32,772 nt of DNA from contig CANQFS010000016.1 in the NCBI GenBank assembly GCA_947599825.1, positions 1 through 32,772 of the forward strand, written 5' to 3'. A model generated the notes under the pieces. It had not been told where the DNA came from. It worked only from the letters and a program-made list of their open reading frames with translations, and searched no databases. The position numbers were made by a program, and so were the translations under genes. Shown here piece by piece: positions 18,459 to 26,924 of this stretch. Every line of letters begins with the position of its first letter. Position 1 is the stretch's first letter. Origin of the DNA: an uncultured Clostridia bacterium (GTDB taxonomy: Bacteria; Bacillota; Clostridia; TANB77; CAG-508).

Positions 18459-19129
18459 GTAATCCTTTTATTTAGTTCTATTCCAGAACAATAATCTATC
18501 AATAATTTATATGCTCTATTATACTGAATCATGTATTGTTCATAGTTTTCATCTGTTGTATCAGCTATTGAATATGCCAAAGAAAGAGTTTTTAAAGCAT
18601 TTTTAAATAAGACTTCATATTTTTCTGGAATTTCAATAATATCGTCTTCTTCTTCTAATGTGTATATATCTTCTTCTTCTTTGTTATAACCGATAACAAG
18701 TGTATAATATTCAATTTCAATTGTATAAACATCATCTGGAATATTAAACAAATAAAGTTTATCGCCTTTAACATAAAATCCGGTTGGTTCTCCGGTAGTT
18801 TCTTCATAATCAATTAGTTCTTCATAATTAGAAAGATATTTTAAATATTTTTTGTTACATTTAATTGAATAAACTTCTTTTCCGTTAATAGTTTTTATAA
18901 AAATTTTTCCCGGTGGCAATTCATAAACATTTTTTAATACTTTAGTTTTAATTTTTTGAGTTTTTAATCTCCAGGGGAAATTATAACTACACCAAAGTTC
19001 AGAAAGTGCTTTTTGAATAGAGGATTTTAACGCACTCTCAAACTCATCTTTAGATGAAGTATCAGCATCATACATACTCCATGCTTGTTCCGCCACTTCA
19101 TTATAAAAATCGAGAAAAACAATAGTCAT
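18452..19129 (-). CDS. Head-tail adaptor / tail tubular protein A-like
   Basis: 225 aa; ALSELWCSYNFPWRLKTQKI...LPPGKIFIKTI...GEPTGFYVKGDKLYLFNIPDDVYTIEIEYY pattern typical of podovirus adaptor proteins. Confidence 0.7.
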   Translation of the reverse strand: MTIVFLDFYNEVAEQAWSMYDADTSSKDEFESALKSSIQKALSELWCSYNFPWRLKTQKIKTKVLKNVYELPPGKIFIKTINGKEVYSIKCNKKYLKYLSNYEELIDYEETTGEPTGFYVKGDKLYLFNIPDDVYTIEIEYYTLVIGYNKEEEDIYTLEEEDDIIEIPEKYEVLFKNALKTLSLAYSIADTTDENYEQYMIQYNRAYKLLIDYCSGIELNKRITW

Positions 19130-19470
19130 TATTCTGCTTTTTCAGCCTCGAATTTTAATATTCTTTCTCTTAAAACTTCTGTATTGCCGGAAGTTGAAAG
19201 ATTATTTTCTTTACAATATTTTTTTAATTCTGCATAAGTATATTCAGCAATAGATTTGTTTATAGCAATAGCTGGTAATTCATTATCCACAATCACTTGT
19301 TCATAAACCGTTTTTTCATCTGTTTTTTTAACCGGTTTTACATAATCTTTATCTACAATTTCAAAATTATCAGGTTCTTCTGTAATTAATCTGTCACAAT
19401 CATTTTTTCTTAAATTGTAAATATATCCTGTTTTTAAATTTTTAACATTATAAAATTTTTCTTCAGTCAT
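19129..19470 (-). CDS. Structural-module protein with a C-terminal SAP/HeH-like domain
   Basis: Track ORF (to 19671) starts too early; ATG at 19470 (MTEEKFYNVKNLKTGYIYNL...) has a GGAGAT RBS. C-terminus YTYAELKKYCKENNLSTSGNTEVLRERILKFEAE matches the SAP/HeH helix-extension-helix pattern. Confidence 0.72.
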   Translation of the reverse strand: MTEEKFYNVKNLKTGYIYNLRKNDCDRLITEEPDNFEIVDKDYVKPVKKTDEKTVYEQVIVDNELPAIAINKSIAEYTYAELKKYCKENNLSTSGNTEVLRERILKFEAEKAE

Positions 19471-19493
19471 TTTTATCTCCTTTTTAAAGAAAC

Positions 19494-19515
19494 AAGAGGG
19501 AGTTTTCTCCCTCTT
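19494..19515 (-). terminator. Intergenic hairpin, probable terminator or mRNA processing site
   Basis: Perfect AAGAGGGAG(19494-19502)-TTTT-CTCCCTCTT(19507-19515), between the 19535-19921 and 19129-19470 genes; on the - strand followed by TTCTTTAAAAA. Confidence 0.65.
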
Positions 19516-19534
19516 AATCCAACCATTCCTACGA

Positions 19535-19921
19535 CTAACTGCCCAATCCAGCTTTTTCGCCAACTGCATAGATAGTCCCAGTAAAACCTTCGCCAAAATC
19601 AAGATATATTGAACCATCATTTCTTTCATATCTCGCCATATCTCGAATAGGACTAATAACCGTTTCAGCATTTTGTGTTAATGCAACGATTGAATCACCT
19701 AATTGAGAATTTTGTTTGTCTCCAGCTTTAATAGTAACTGTGGAATCAGAAGATGCAGTATTTGCAATAACAATTTTTAATGAATTGTCTTTTTCCCCAA
19801 ACGCATTTTCTATTTCTATTCCATTAGCTTGTGTTACTGTTTGTTTATCAATAGTAACACTTCCAACAGAATCAGTTACATCATATACCATTGTTTGAAC
19901 TTTAATTTTATCTCTGGCCAT
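19535..19921 (-). CDS. Putative head decoration / minor capsid protein
   Basis: 128-aa beta-rich protein immediately downstream of the major capsid gene; good RBS. Confidence 0.55.
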   Translation of the reverse strand: MARDKIKVQTMVYDVTDSVGSVTIDKQTVTQANGIEIENAFGEKDNSLKIVIANTASSDSTVTIKAGDKQNSQLGDSIVALTQNAETVISPIRDMARYERNDGSIYLDFGEGFTGTIYAVGEKAGLGS

Positions 19922-19938
19922 AATTTTTATCTCCTATA

Positions 19939-20841
19939 TTAAGCTGCATCAACTGTAAATTCTGATTTTAATTTAGCAGTACATAACAAGTATGCTAAAG
20001 GTGCTTTAACACCAAATACACCTTTACCCCAGTAATGTGTATCAAATCCACCTACTTTTTTACCGCTATCAAGTTTAAACTCATCTTGAATACCACCGGC
20101 AACAGTATGTTTTGAACGACCAAATAGAGGATATTCATTACCGTCAACATCTCTTTGTACTTCATCATCAACAATTACATGAAACCCCATGAAGTCACCA
20201 GCAAAACCTTTTTTATAATGTTTAGCCATTATATCAGAATATTGTAAAAGATTTTGGGTTGAGAGAAATGCTTCTGTATCAACTGATACAATTGCTAACA
20301 TTTCTCCGTCTTTCCAAGCAGTATGCCCTTTTCCGTCACCCTTTTTAAGCATAGCCTTTGCTTTCGCAAAAATATTAACAATATTTGCTTTTGTAACTTT
20401 AATAGCCTCATCACTTTTGCCAGTAATTCTATGTGCTGCTCTTACATATTCTTTACAAACTTGCTCATTAATTGCTCTTGCAAATTGCTCTCTGGCATCT
20501 TCCGAATATTCTTTAACTAATTTAATTTTTTCTTCATTAGTTTTTGCTTTTTCTATTTGACGAATTTTTTGTTCATCTAATTTAAAGAATACCGCTTTAC
20601 CTTTATTGATTTTAACTTTAACTGTTGACATTCCAACTGCTTGAACATCTTCTATGTTAAGGTCTCCACCTGTATATTCGATTAAAGTTACTAAATCATG
20701 AAATTGAACATTAACTTCATCTCCAATACTAATATCTTTTTTAAATTCCGGATCCATTAATTTACCAGCTTTTAAATCAGACCATAACTCTTTTCTAAAA
20801 GTATCGTTATATGTTGTTTTTACTAAAGTATCTATTGACAT
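19939..20841 (-). CDS. Major capsid protein (HK97-fold type)
   Basis: 300 aa; position after scaffold, N-terminal FRKELWSDLKAGKLMDPEFKKDISIGDEVNVQFHDLVTLIEY..., C-terminal GDFMGFHVIVDDEVQRD...FGVKAPLAYLLCTA typical of HK97-like coats. Confidence 0.8.
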   Translation of the reverse strand: MSIDTLVKTTYNDTFRKELWSDLKAGKLMDPEFKKDISIGDEVNVQFHDLVTLIEYTGGDLNIEDVQAVGMSTVKVKINKGKAVFFKLDEQKIRQIEKAKTNEEKIKLVKEYSEDAREQFARAINEQVCKEYVRAAHRITGKSDEAIKVTKANIVNIFAKAKAMLKKGDGKGHTAWKDGEMLAIVSVDTEAFLSTQNLLQYSDIMAKHYKKGFAGDFMGFHVIVDDEVQRDVDGNEYPLFGRSKHTVAGGIQDEFKLDSGKKVGGFDTHYWGKGVFGVKAPLAYLLCTAKLKSEFTVDAA

Positions 20842-20855
20842 TTTTAAACTCCTTA

Positions 20856-21788
20856 TTAATTATATTTTTTTAACTCTTTGCGAAGTTCATCTTCCGTCAT
20901 ATCAAGAACATCTTTAGTAGCTGCAAAATTACGAGAAGAAGTAGAATCAGAAATTCTATCTTTTGCATTTTCATTTTCAACTTGAATATTGTGAGCCTTT
21001 AATGCCTCTGCTTGCCAAGATTTTTTCAAATCTAAAACAAGTTCCATAAAATAATCGCTATTCAAGTCAAATCCAAGAGCCTTAAAAGCCTCTCCGTAAA
21101 ATTTTACAAAACTTTCGTTTTTAAATTCATCTTGATATTTTTGAGTAACTTCTTGTAAATAAGAACGAGCCTCATTTAATTGCTTATCTTCAAGGGCTTG
21201 TCTTCTTTTAATATCAAGTTGTCCTTTATACATAGCAACATTTGAAGCAATTTTCTTAATGATGTCAGTTGAAAAATTAGCCTCAATGCTATCTAAAACT
21301 TGTCTTTTTTCTTCAGGATTAGAAGAATGATAAAGCATTACAAGTTTTTTAACTTCATCAGGAAATTCTGCATTATCTATATATTCTAAATATTGATTAG
21401 CCTCAAATTTAGAAACATCTTCATCATATTGTAACTCTCTTTGTTTCTCTTCAAATTCATCAATAGAATTAAAGCCAAGAGATTGAAGAAATTTGCTTTG
21501 TCTTTCCTTTAGATTGGTTAATTCTTCACTTTGCTTTCTTAAATTGCCTAATTCTAATCCTTGTTCGCCAAGTTTTTTCTGTAATTCTCTATAAGAATTA
21601 TTTGCAGTCTCTAAATCGGTAAACGCAGCATTAGAATTTTCTTTATCATTTTGATTATCAGTATTTTCAGGTTCATTTGTCGAGTTGTTCGAATTGTCAT
21701 CTGCTGATGGTTCACTATTCTCAACATTTGAATTATCTGTTAAATCTTGATTATCAATTTCTTGTGTTTCATCTGTTGTAAAATCCAT
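20856..21788 (-). CDS. Scaffold protein
   Basis: 310 aa; acidic Asn/Glu/Asp-rich N-terminus, long coiled coil, between portal and MCP. Confidence 0.72.
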   Translation of the reverse strand: MDFTTDETQEIDNQDLTDNSNVENSEPSADDNSNNSTNEPENTDNQNDKENSNAAFTDLETANNSYRELQKKLGEQGLELGNLRKQSEELTNLKERQSKFLQSLGFNSIDEFEEKQRELQYDEDVSKFEANQYLEYIDNAEFPDEVKKLVMLYHSSNPEEKRQVLDSIEANFSTDIIKKIASNVAMYKGQLDIKRRQALEDKQLNEARSYLQEVTQKYQDEFKNESFVKFYGEAFKALGFDLNSDYFMELVLDLKKSWQAEALKAHNIQVENENAKDRISDSTSSRNFAATKDVLDMTEDELRKELKKYN

Positions 21789-21811
21789 GTTTAACCTCTT
21801 TCGTTGTTATC

Positions 21812-21988
21812 TTATTGCCAATGTTCTATGTCATTTATTACTCGCAACATTCCTTTAATGATCAAAGGTTCAGAAACTCCCCCAGATAACTTTACAATTG
21901 CATCTAGTTCATGTTGTTTAATCTTTTTCCATACTTCTGAAGTCGCAAGTTGGTGTTTTTCTTTATTTATTTCATTTTCTGTAGTCAT
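21812..21988 (-). CDS. Short ORF between portal and scaffold (58 aa)
   Basis: Below the track cutoff. MTTENEINKEKHQLATSEVWKKIKQHELDAIVKLSGGVSEPLIIKGMLRVINDIEHWQ; fills the gap between two co-oriented genes. Confidence 0.65.
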   Translation of the reverse strand: MTTENEINKEKHQLATSEVWKKIKQHELDAIVKLSGGVSEPLIIKGMLRVINDIEHWQ

Positions 21989-21995
21989 TGTTATC

Positions 21996-23876
21996 CTAAA
22001 CCATTGCTTGAGGTATATTTGTATCAGAAATTACATTAGGAGCATTCGGACCTTTTGTCGAATTTGTTCCTTTTTGCATTTCATAATTTTGAACTAATTG
22101 TTGTATAGCAGGATTTTGCAGTAAAACTTGTTGAATTTCTGTTGGTATTTGAGGAGTTTGTTGCAAAAATCTTTCCGGATTTTCAACTCCTTTTTGTTCC
22201 ATATAAAAAGTAAATATTTCTTGAGAATTAAGCGGAAGAAATTGAGCAAATTCTTTACAGGCCGCAACTATCATATCTGCTTTGTTACTTTTTTCTGACA
22301 TTGAAACTCTATCAGAATAAGTATATTTATAATCACCTTGTCTAATTGAATCATCAATTTTAATAACTTCTTTTTTATTGTTTTTATCAGAAAATATTTC
22401 TTCTTCTCCAAAAGTAAAATCTGATTTTAACTTTGCAACATTTTTAACTATTGGAATAACTCCATATTGATTTACAAAGTCAATAATCATAGACAATCTT
22501 GTCATTTGTCCCTCTGTTTTAGTTGAAATTTCAGTTGCAGTTTTTGCACCACTTTCATTTTGACCAACCATATTGGGAAAAATTCCGGACGTTTCTGCCA
22601 TTAAATCAGAAATATAACTAATATTTTGTGTATATACATTTGTAGAAAATTTCATTTCAGTTATATTTCCTGGACTTAAACCGTCTCCAAATTCAATAAT
22701 TTTACCTGGATATATAATTTTCTCTTTTTCTGTAAATAAACCTTTTGGGGCATAAACTGGCGGATTTTCTTCTAGTGCTTGTAAGTTACAAGTTCGATTT
22801 AGGAATGTCTCTTGCATATTAGCTAAAGACAGAACGCAATACAAAGGAGAAATATGTCTTTTTGTTTTAGGATCTTGCAAGAACCCACCGAAAGTGAAAG
22901 GATTAATGATTCGATAATTTTTCTCGAACTTGATTAAATGTTTACGAGCAGCTACAACAATGTGCCAATTTTTCAAGACTGTTCCGTCTTTCATCTTGAA
23001 GTCGCCCCAATATTCTAAAACTTCAATAGTGTTGCAATTAATCGTTTCTTCATCTAAATCATCATTTGATTGATTTGATAATTCTTCCTTATTTGTTGAA
23101 TCTTTTGCAAGATTGCGTAAATCATCAGCAACATCTTTATCTATTTGATAAAATTTATTTTCAATAATCTCATCTGCGGTTTTCCAAGCTCTATAAATTT
23201 TAGGACATTTATCCATGTTTTCTCGTTGTGAAACATCAAAAACAAAATCGGCCGGATTAACTGCATAAACTTTTGGATTGTCATATATCTTTTTTATATC
23301 AGTATAAAAATTTTCTCCTCGTAAAACTGCTGCTGCAACTTGAGGAATTTTTTTTGCATCTGTATCAAGTGTTATCGGTCTTCTAATTTCTTCATATTGC
23401 TTACTCCAAGCTGAATATGAAATAATTTCTCCGTATATCATAAAATAACGAATCATTTCATCAAAGGTTTTAGTAAATTCCATTTTTTCAAATATATCTA
23501 CTAACAAAGCCTTTTGTTTATTCGCCACATTATCCGACTCTTGATTTTCGCCGGATACATCAAACATTGAAGATACACTTTGATAAACATTTTTCCAAAT
23601 AAAAGCTAATAATGTGCAATAAAACATATAAGTTTTACACATTTTTACTTTTATTTTCCAATTATCTTCATCTCTATCATCTTCTTCTCCGGTTTTAACA
23701 ACTTCTGTTCTGAAAAAGATTTCATCTTCAAGTCTTTTTGCTTTATCTAAATTTTCTTTTCTTGCTCTATGAAAAATTGTAAAATCAGAGACAATCGATT
23801 TTACAACTTCTTCTTTTTGCTGTACATCTAATTCTTTTGATTTTTGTTCTTTTTTTACAAAATATTCAAATGTCAT
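21996..23876 (-). CDS. Portal protein
   Basis: 626 aa; podovirus portal features (NMQETFLNRTCNLQALEENPPVYAPKG, SGIFPNMVGQNESGAKTATEISTKTEGQMTRLSMIIDFVNQYG), Gln-rich C-terminus, upstream of the scaffold. Confidence 0.85.
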   Translation of the reverse strand: MTFEYFVKKEQKSKELDVQQKEEVVKSIVSDFTIFHRARKENLDKAKRLEDEIFFRTEVVKTGEEDDRDEDNWKIKVKMCKTYMFYCTLLAFIWKNVYQSVSSMFDVSGENQESDNVANKQKALLVDIFEKMEFTKTFDEMIRYFMIYGEIISYSAWSKQYEEIRRPITLDTDAKKIPQVAAAVLRGENFYTDIKKIYDNPKVYAVNPADFVFDVSQRENMDKCPKIYRAWKTADEIIENKFYQIDKDVADDLRNLAKDSTNKEELSNQSNDDLDEETINCNTIEVLEYWGDFKMKDGTVLKNWHIVVAARKHLIKFEKNYRIINPFTFGGFLQDPKTKRHISPLYCVLSLANMQETFLNRTCNLQALEENPPVYAPKGLFTEKEKIIYPGKIIEFGDGLSPGNITEMKFSTNVYTQNISYISDLMAETSGIFPNMVGQNESGAKTATEISTKTEGQMTRLSMIIDFVNQYGVIPIVKNVAKLKSDFTFGEEEIFSDKNNKKEVIKIDDSIRQGDYKYTYSDRVSMSEKSNKADMIVAACKEFAQFLPLNSQEIFTFYMEQKGVENPERFLQQTPQIPTEIQQVLLQNPAIQQLVQNYEMQKGTNSTKGPNAPNVISDTNIPQAMV

Positions 23877-24010
23877 TTTAGTTCCTTATAAAGTTTGATT
23901 AAAGCCAAAAGAAAAATCGTATTTTCTGAGGCATTTAATAGTTTTGTTAAAAAATCAAGTAAATATCCTTTGTCCTCTGGTATTCGAACTGTTTTCTTTA
24001 TATATCTCAT
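23873..24010 (-). CDS. Short ORF (45 aa) translationally coupled to portal
   Basis: MRYIKKTVRIPEDKGYLLDFLTKLLNASENTIFLLALIKLYKELK; AAGGAAA RBS; ATGA overlap with the portal start. Confidence 0.65.
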   Translation of the reverse strand: MRYIKKTVRIPEDKGYLLDFLTKLLNASENTIFLLALIKLYKELK

Positions 24011-24052
24011 GCCGGTATTTCCTTTGGAAAAATGATATCAAATGACGGCATT

Positions 24053-24541
24053 TTAAATTTTATCCATATCTAAATTTTGAACAGATATAATTCTCGGCAA
24101 ATCATCATTAACATCTTCTTTTTCCATATTTAAAGCTAATCGCTGTCCTTTTTGTGCTTTTTCTATGCAACTAAAAACCTTTTCTAAGTTAAAAGGATTA
24201 ACCTTTAATTTTTTAGAATTATTTTCATTAATTTTGTCTTTATAAATAGCAAGAATTTTTTCTACTACTTCAATGCCGTCATCATAAAGCTTTAAATGGG
24301 CTTCATTTACAGCAACTTTTCGAGCAATTTCTTTTTTTTGTAATTCTTTCTGAGTTTCTTCTGCAACAATTCTGCTATTTTCTTCTTTTTGTTTAACCCA
24401 TTCTTCATCAGAAGAATGCTTCATCACTTGACGTTCGGATACTGAATATTTTTCTGCCAATTTTTGTAATGAAATATTTTTGTGAATATAATCATTTTTG
24501 ATTTTCAACCAATCTATTTTTGTTTTGCGTTTTTTCTTCAT
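24053..24541 (-). CDS. Small terminase subunit-like protein
   Basis: HTH-like IDWLKIKNDYIHKNISLQKLAEKYSVSERQVMKHSSDEEWVKQ followed by a helical region; directly upstream of portal. Track start at 24580 is a TTG; ATG at 24541 (MKKKRKTKIDW) preferred. Confidence 0.6.
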   Translation of the reverse strand: MKKKRKTKIDWLKIKNDYIHKNISLQKLAEKYSVSERQVMKHSSDEEWVKQKEENSRIVAEETQKELQKKEIARKVAVNEAHLKLYDDGIEVVEKILAIYKDKINENNSKKLKVNPFNLEKVFSCIEKAQKGQRLALNMEKEDVNDDLPRIISVQNLDMDKI

Positions 24542-24551
24542 TGGACACGAT

Positions 24552-24710
24552 TTATTTTCTCTTATTAATATCAGTTTCAATATTCATAATAAGACTATTT
24601 ATTGGTTCAAAGTCATAATTATCGCATTGTTCATATTTAGTTATAACTTCAAATAATTTCTTGTTAAAAACTTTAAACTCTTTTGTTTTAATGTAAACAG
24701 TTTTATCCAT
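24552..24710 (-). CDS. Short ORF of unknown function (52 aa)
   Basis: MDKTVYIKTKEFKVFNKKLFEVITKYEQCDNYDFEPINSLIMNIETDINKRK; start overlaps the stop of the upstream 62-aa gene (ATGGATAA). Confidence 0.6.
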   Translation of the reverse strand: MDKTVYIKTKEFKVFNKKLFEVITKYEQCDNYDFEPINSLIMNIETDINKRK

Positions 24711-24891
24711 CAATTAATTCATCAAGAACTTTATTAATATAATTTTTTACCTTTTCAAAAGTTTCTCTGTTAGATAAATTTTTTTCGTGTTTATATATAT
24801 TTAAAAAAATCTCTATAGGTTCATTCTCTTCTACATTTTTTATTGAAAAATCACAATTATTTAATGCCGTCAAAGTATAATCAGCTGTCAT
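24703..24891 (-). CDS. Hypothetical protein (62 aa)
   Basis: Overlaps neighbours by a few nt; operon context. Confidence 0.6.
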   Translation of the reverse strand: MTADYTLTALNNCDFSIKNVEENEPIEIFLNIYKHEKNLSNRETFEKVKNYINKVLDELIDG

Positions 24892-25283
24892 AACTTATTT
24901 TCCTCAATTAATTCTTTTGTATTATTAAAATCTACTCTGTAACGTTTAATTACTAAGTTTTCGCCCACTTTTACAATACGATTTTCCCCAAAATAAAAAC
25001 CGGCATTTGATTTTGTACCGTATTTTATATTACGAATATTATATGTAACTTCCGACATACATTCATTGTATAAATTTATAGCCTTACGTTTTTCTTTTTT
25101 TTCAAAAACTAATTTATTATCCAAAAAACGTCTGCCGACTAAAACCGCAATTTGTTTTTGACAAATCGGACATATCCCCACTTCTAAATATCTGTTGTAC
25201 AATCCATTTTTATCTACTAATGCAAATTTTTCACCTCTAAACCGAGAACAACATTGAATCATTTTTTGTTCTTTCTTAGACAC
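24888..25283 (-). CDS. Cys-rich (possible zinc-binding) protein, first gene of the late operon
   Basis: 131 aa; CC...CPIC motifs; GTG start at 25283 or ATG at 25262. Function unknown. Confidence 0.6.
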   Translation of the reverse strand: MSKKEQKMIQCCSRFRGEKFALVDKNGLYNRYLEVGICPICQKQIAVLVGRRFLDNKLVFEKKEKRKAINLYNECMSEVTYNIRNIKYGTKSNAGFYFGENRIVKVGENLVIKRYRVDFNNTKELIEENKL

Positions 25284-25373
25284 AAATCACCCTGTGCATT
25301 AGCGACTACCATCTCCGTTTTCACCTAGTTTTAAAAAACTACTTACTTGGCTGCGTAATCAATCCACAATTTT

Positions 25374-25379
25374 ATTATA
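25374..25379 (-). promoter_or_regulatory. Candidate -10 element of a late leftward promoter
   Basis: TATAAT on the - strand upstream of the first late gene; no clear -35. The leader contains TAGTTTT(25326-25332)/AAAACTA(25335-25341). Confidence 0.3.
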
Positions 25380-25578
25380 ACATTTATAAAAGCCTTTTTT
25401 TTTGAAAAAAGCAAATTTATTTACATCTTAATATAATTAAACCTAAACTTGAAAACCATTAATTTTATTATGTAAACGGCATTTAAAATAAAAAAACCAA
25501 AACTATATATATTATACTTATATTTTTCTTTTTTTTCTTTTGCTTCTTTTCTTTTTTTTCTTTTTTCTTTTAAATTTT

Positions 25579-25869
25579 TCAAAAATCAAAATCTAAATCA
25601 TTATTCAGATCACTATCATTATCATCAAAATCATCATAACTAACAGGAACATAATCACCTTGAGAATTATACCCATAATTAATATGTTTGTTACCAATTG
25701 ACATAGGAACATAATCACCCTGAGCATTGTAACCGTAATTAATAGTATTATTTCCTACTGACATAGGAACATAATCACCTTGTGCATTATAACCATATTG
25801 AATATCTGTTGCATTGACAGCAGGTATAAAAAAGGAAAATATAACAAATAAAATATTTATTTTTTTCAT
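25579..25869 (-). CDS. Predicted secreted tandem-repeat protein (YGYNAQGDYVP repeats)
   Basis: 96 aa; signal peptide MKKINILFVIFSFFIPAVNA, three 20-aa repeats IxYGYNxQGDYVPxS, acidic tail DDFDDNDSDLNNDLDFDF. Confidence 0.75.
   Translation of the reverse strand: MKKINILFVIFSFFIPAVNATDIQYGYNAQGDYVPMSVGNNTINYGYNAQGDYVPMSIGNKHINYGYNSQGDYVPVSYDDFDDNDSDLNNDLDFDF
25639..25808 (-). repeat. 60-bp period tandem repeat (three copies)
   Basis: aggaacataatcacc recurs at exactly 60-bp intervals, coding for the YGYNxQGDYVP units. Confidence 0.85.
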
Positions 25870-25890
25870 TATAACAACCTCATTTAACTA

Positions 25891-26535
25891 TTATACTTTA
25901 TTTCTCATCAATCCTACAATCTGCCCGACTAAATGAACATTGTTCATTTCTTCTTTTTCAATAAATTGAGTTGGATATAATTCTTTATCCGGATTATCGG
26001 AAATGACTGTAATTCTGTTTAAACTTAAAATCAATCTTTTAACGAAAATCTTATCATTATAGCAAAAAACATAAACTTGATTGTCTTTTATCTGATCACC
26101 AGAATTACAATGTTTGACTATCAGTAAATCCTTATCTTGTATTTGAGGGTTCATACTGTCCCCGTATGCCTTTATAACTGAATATTTTGCAAACGAATAG
26201 TATTCGCTAAAGCTCATTTTTGGTATTCTTATTTTTTCTTTAATCGGGGAAAATTCAAAAGTTCCGTTGCCACAGCTGACATAAGATTCAGGATAAAAAT
26301 CAGCTGGAATTTCTCCTTTAGAATCATGAATATCATCTATAAATGGTTGATTTGCAAAGTCGATTCCATAATATTTTTCTATTTTTTCTACTTCGTCAAA
26401 AGAATATTTTAAGTCTCTCGAAGCTCTTGCGCTTATAGTGTTGACAGGTTTATTTATAATTTCTGCTAATTCCTTTTGCTTTGGTGTTTTACCTGTTTCT
26501 TTTGTAATAGTTGAAATAAGTTCGCTATGTTTCAT
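25891..26535 (-). CDS. Repressor with N-terminal HTH and S24 (LexA/CI-like) peptidase domain
   Basis: KQKELAEIINKPVNTISARASRDLKYSFDEVEKIEKYYGI HTH; S24 serine motif AYGDSMNPQIQDKDLLIV and lysine region FCYNDKIFVKRLIL. ATG at 26535 preferred over track start 26559. Confidence 0.88.
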   Translation of the reverse strand: MKHSELISTITKETGKTPKQKELAEIINKPVNTISARASRDLKYSFDEVEKIEKYYGIDFANQPFIDDIHDSKGEIPADFYPESYVSCGNGTFEFSPIKEKIRIPKMSFSEYYSFAKYSVIKAYGDSMNPQIQDKDLLIVKHCNSGDQIKDNQVYVFCYNDKIFVKRLILSLNRITVISDNPDKELYPTQFIEKEEMNNVHLVGQIVGLMRNKV

Positions 26536-26548
26536 ATCGTATCGTTTC

Positions 26549-26904
26549 CTTTTTAACATTTAAAAGTTAAAAAGAGGGTTAAAATTGCAAATATTAACTT
26601 TTGTAAAGACGAATTTTTACACAAATAGTCTATATTTTAGTCCTCTATATGAGTGATTTATATTCACAATTTATTGCAAAATTTCATAAATTATGAAATA
26701 ATGTAATCAACAGATAGCAAAAAGCAAGAAATTTAAAAACTCGGTCGCCAAACTTAGTTTCAAAATCTCGCAATTTGCACACTCTTACAAGTGTATTACT
26801 ATTTTACAAAAAAAATATTGTAAATTCAATATTTTGTAAAAAAGATTTAAGGACTTGCGAATATCTGTTGTAAGAGTGTTTCGCAAGTCCTTCCTCGTAA
26901 GAGG
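26549..26904. promoter_or_regulatory. Divergent control region between repressor and early operon with multiple inverted repeats
   Basis: CTTTTTAAC(26549-26557)/GTTAAAAAG(26566-26574); TTTTGTAAA(26599-26607); TTTTACAAAA(26802-26811)/TTTTGTAAAA(26832-26841); ACACTCTTACAA(26779-26790)/TTGTAAGAGTGT(26868-26879); AAGGACTTGCGAA(26849-26861)/TTCGCAAGTCCTT(26880-26892); CCTC(26893-26896)/GAGG(26901-26904). Confidence 0.75.
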
Positions 26905-26924
26905 AGATAGAAAGAGCGGCAAAC

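Noticed and set aside
25579-25869. CRISPR-like array (regular 60-bp repeats)
   Set aside because: The repeat period encodes an in-frame 20-aa protein repeat; no unique spacers between identical short repeats.
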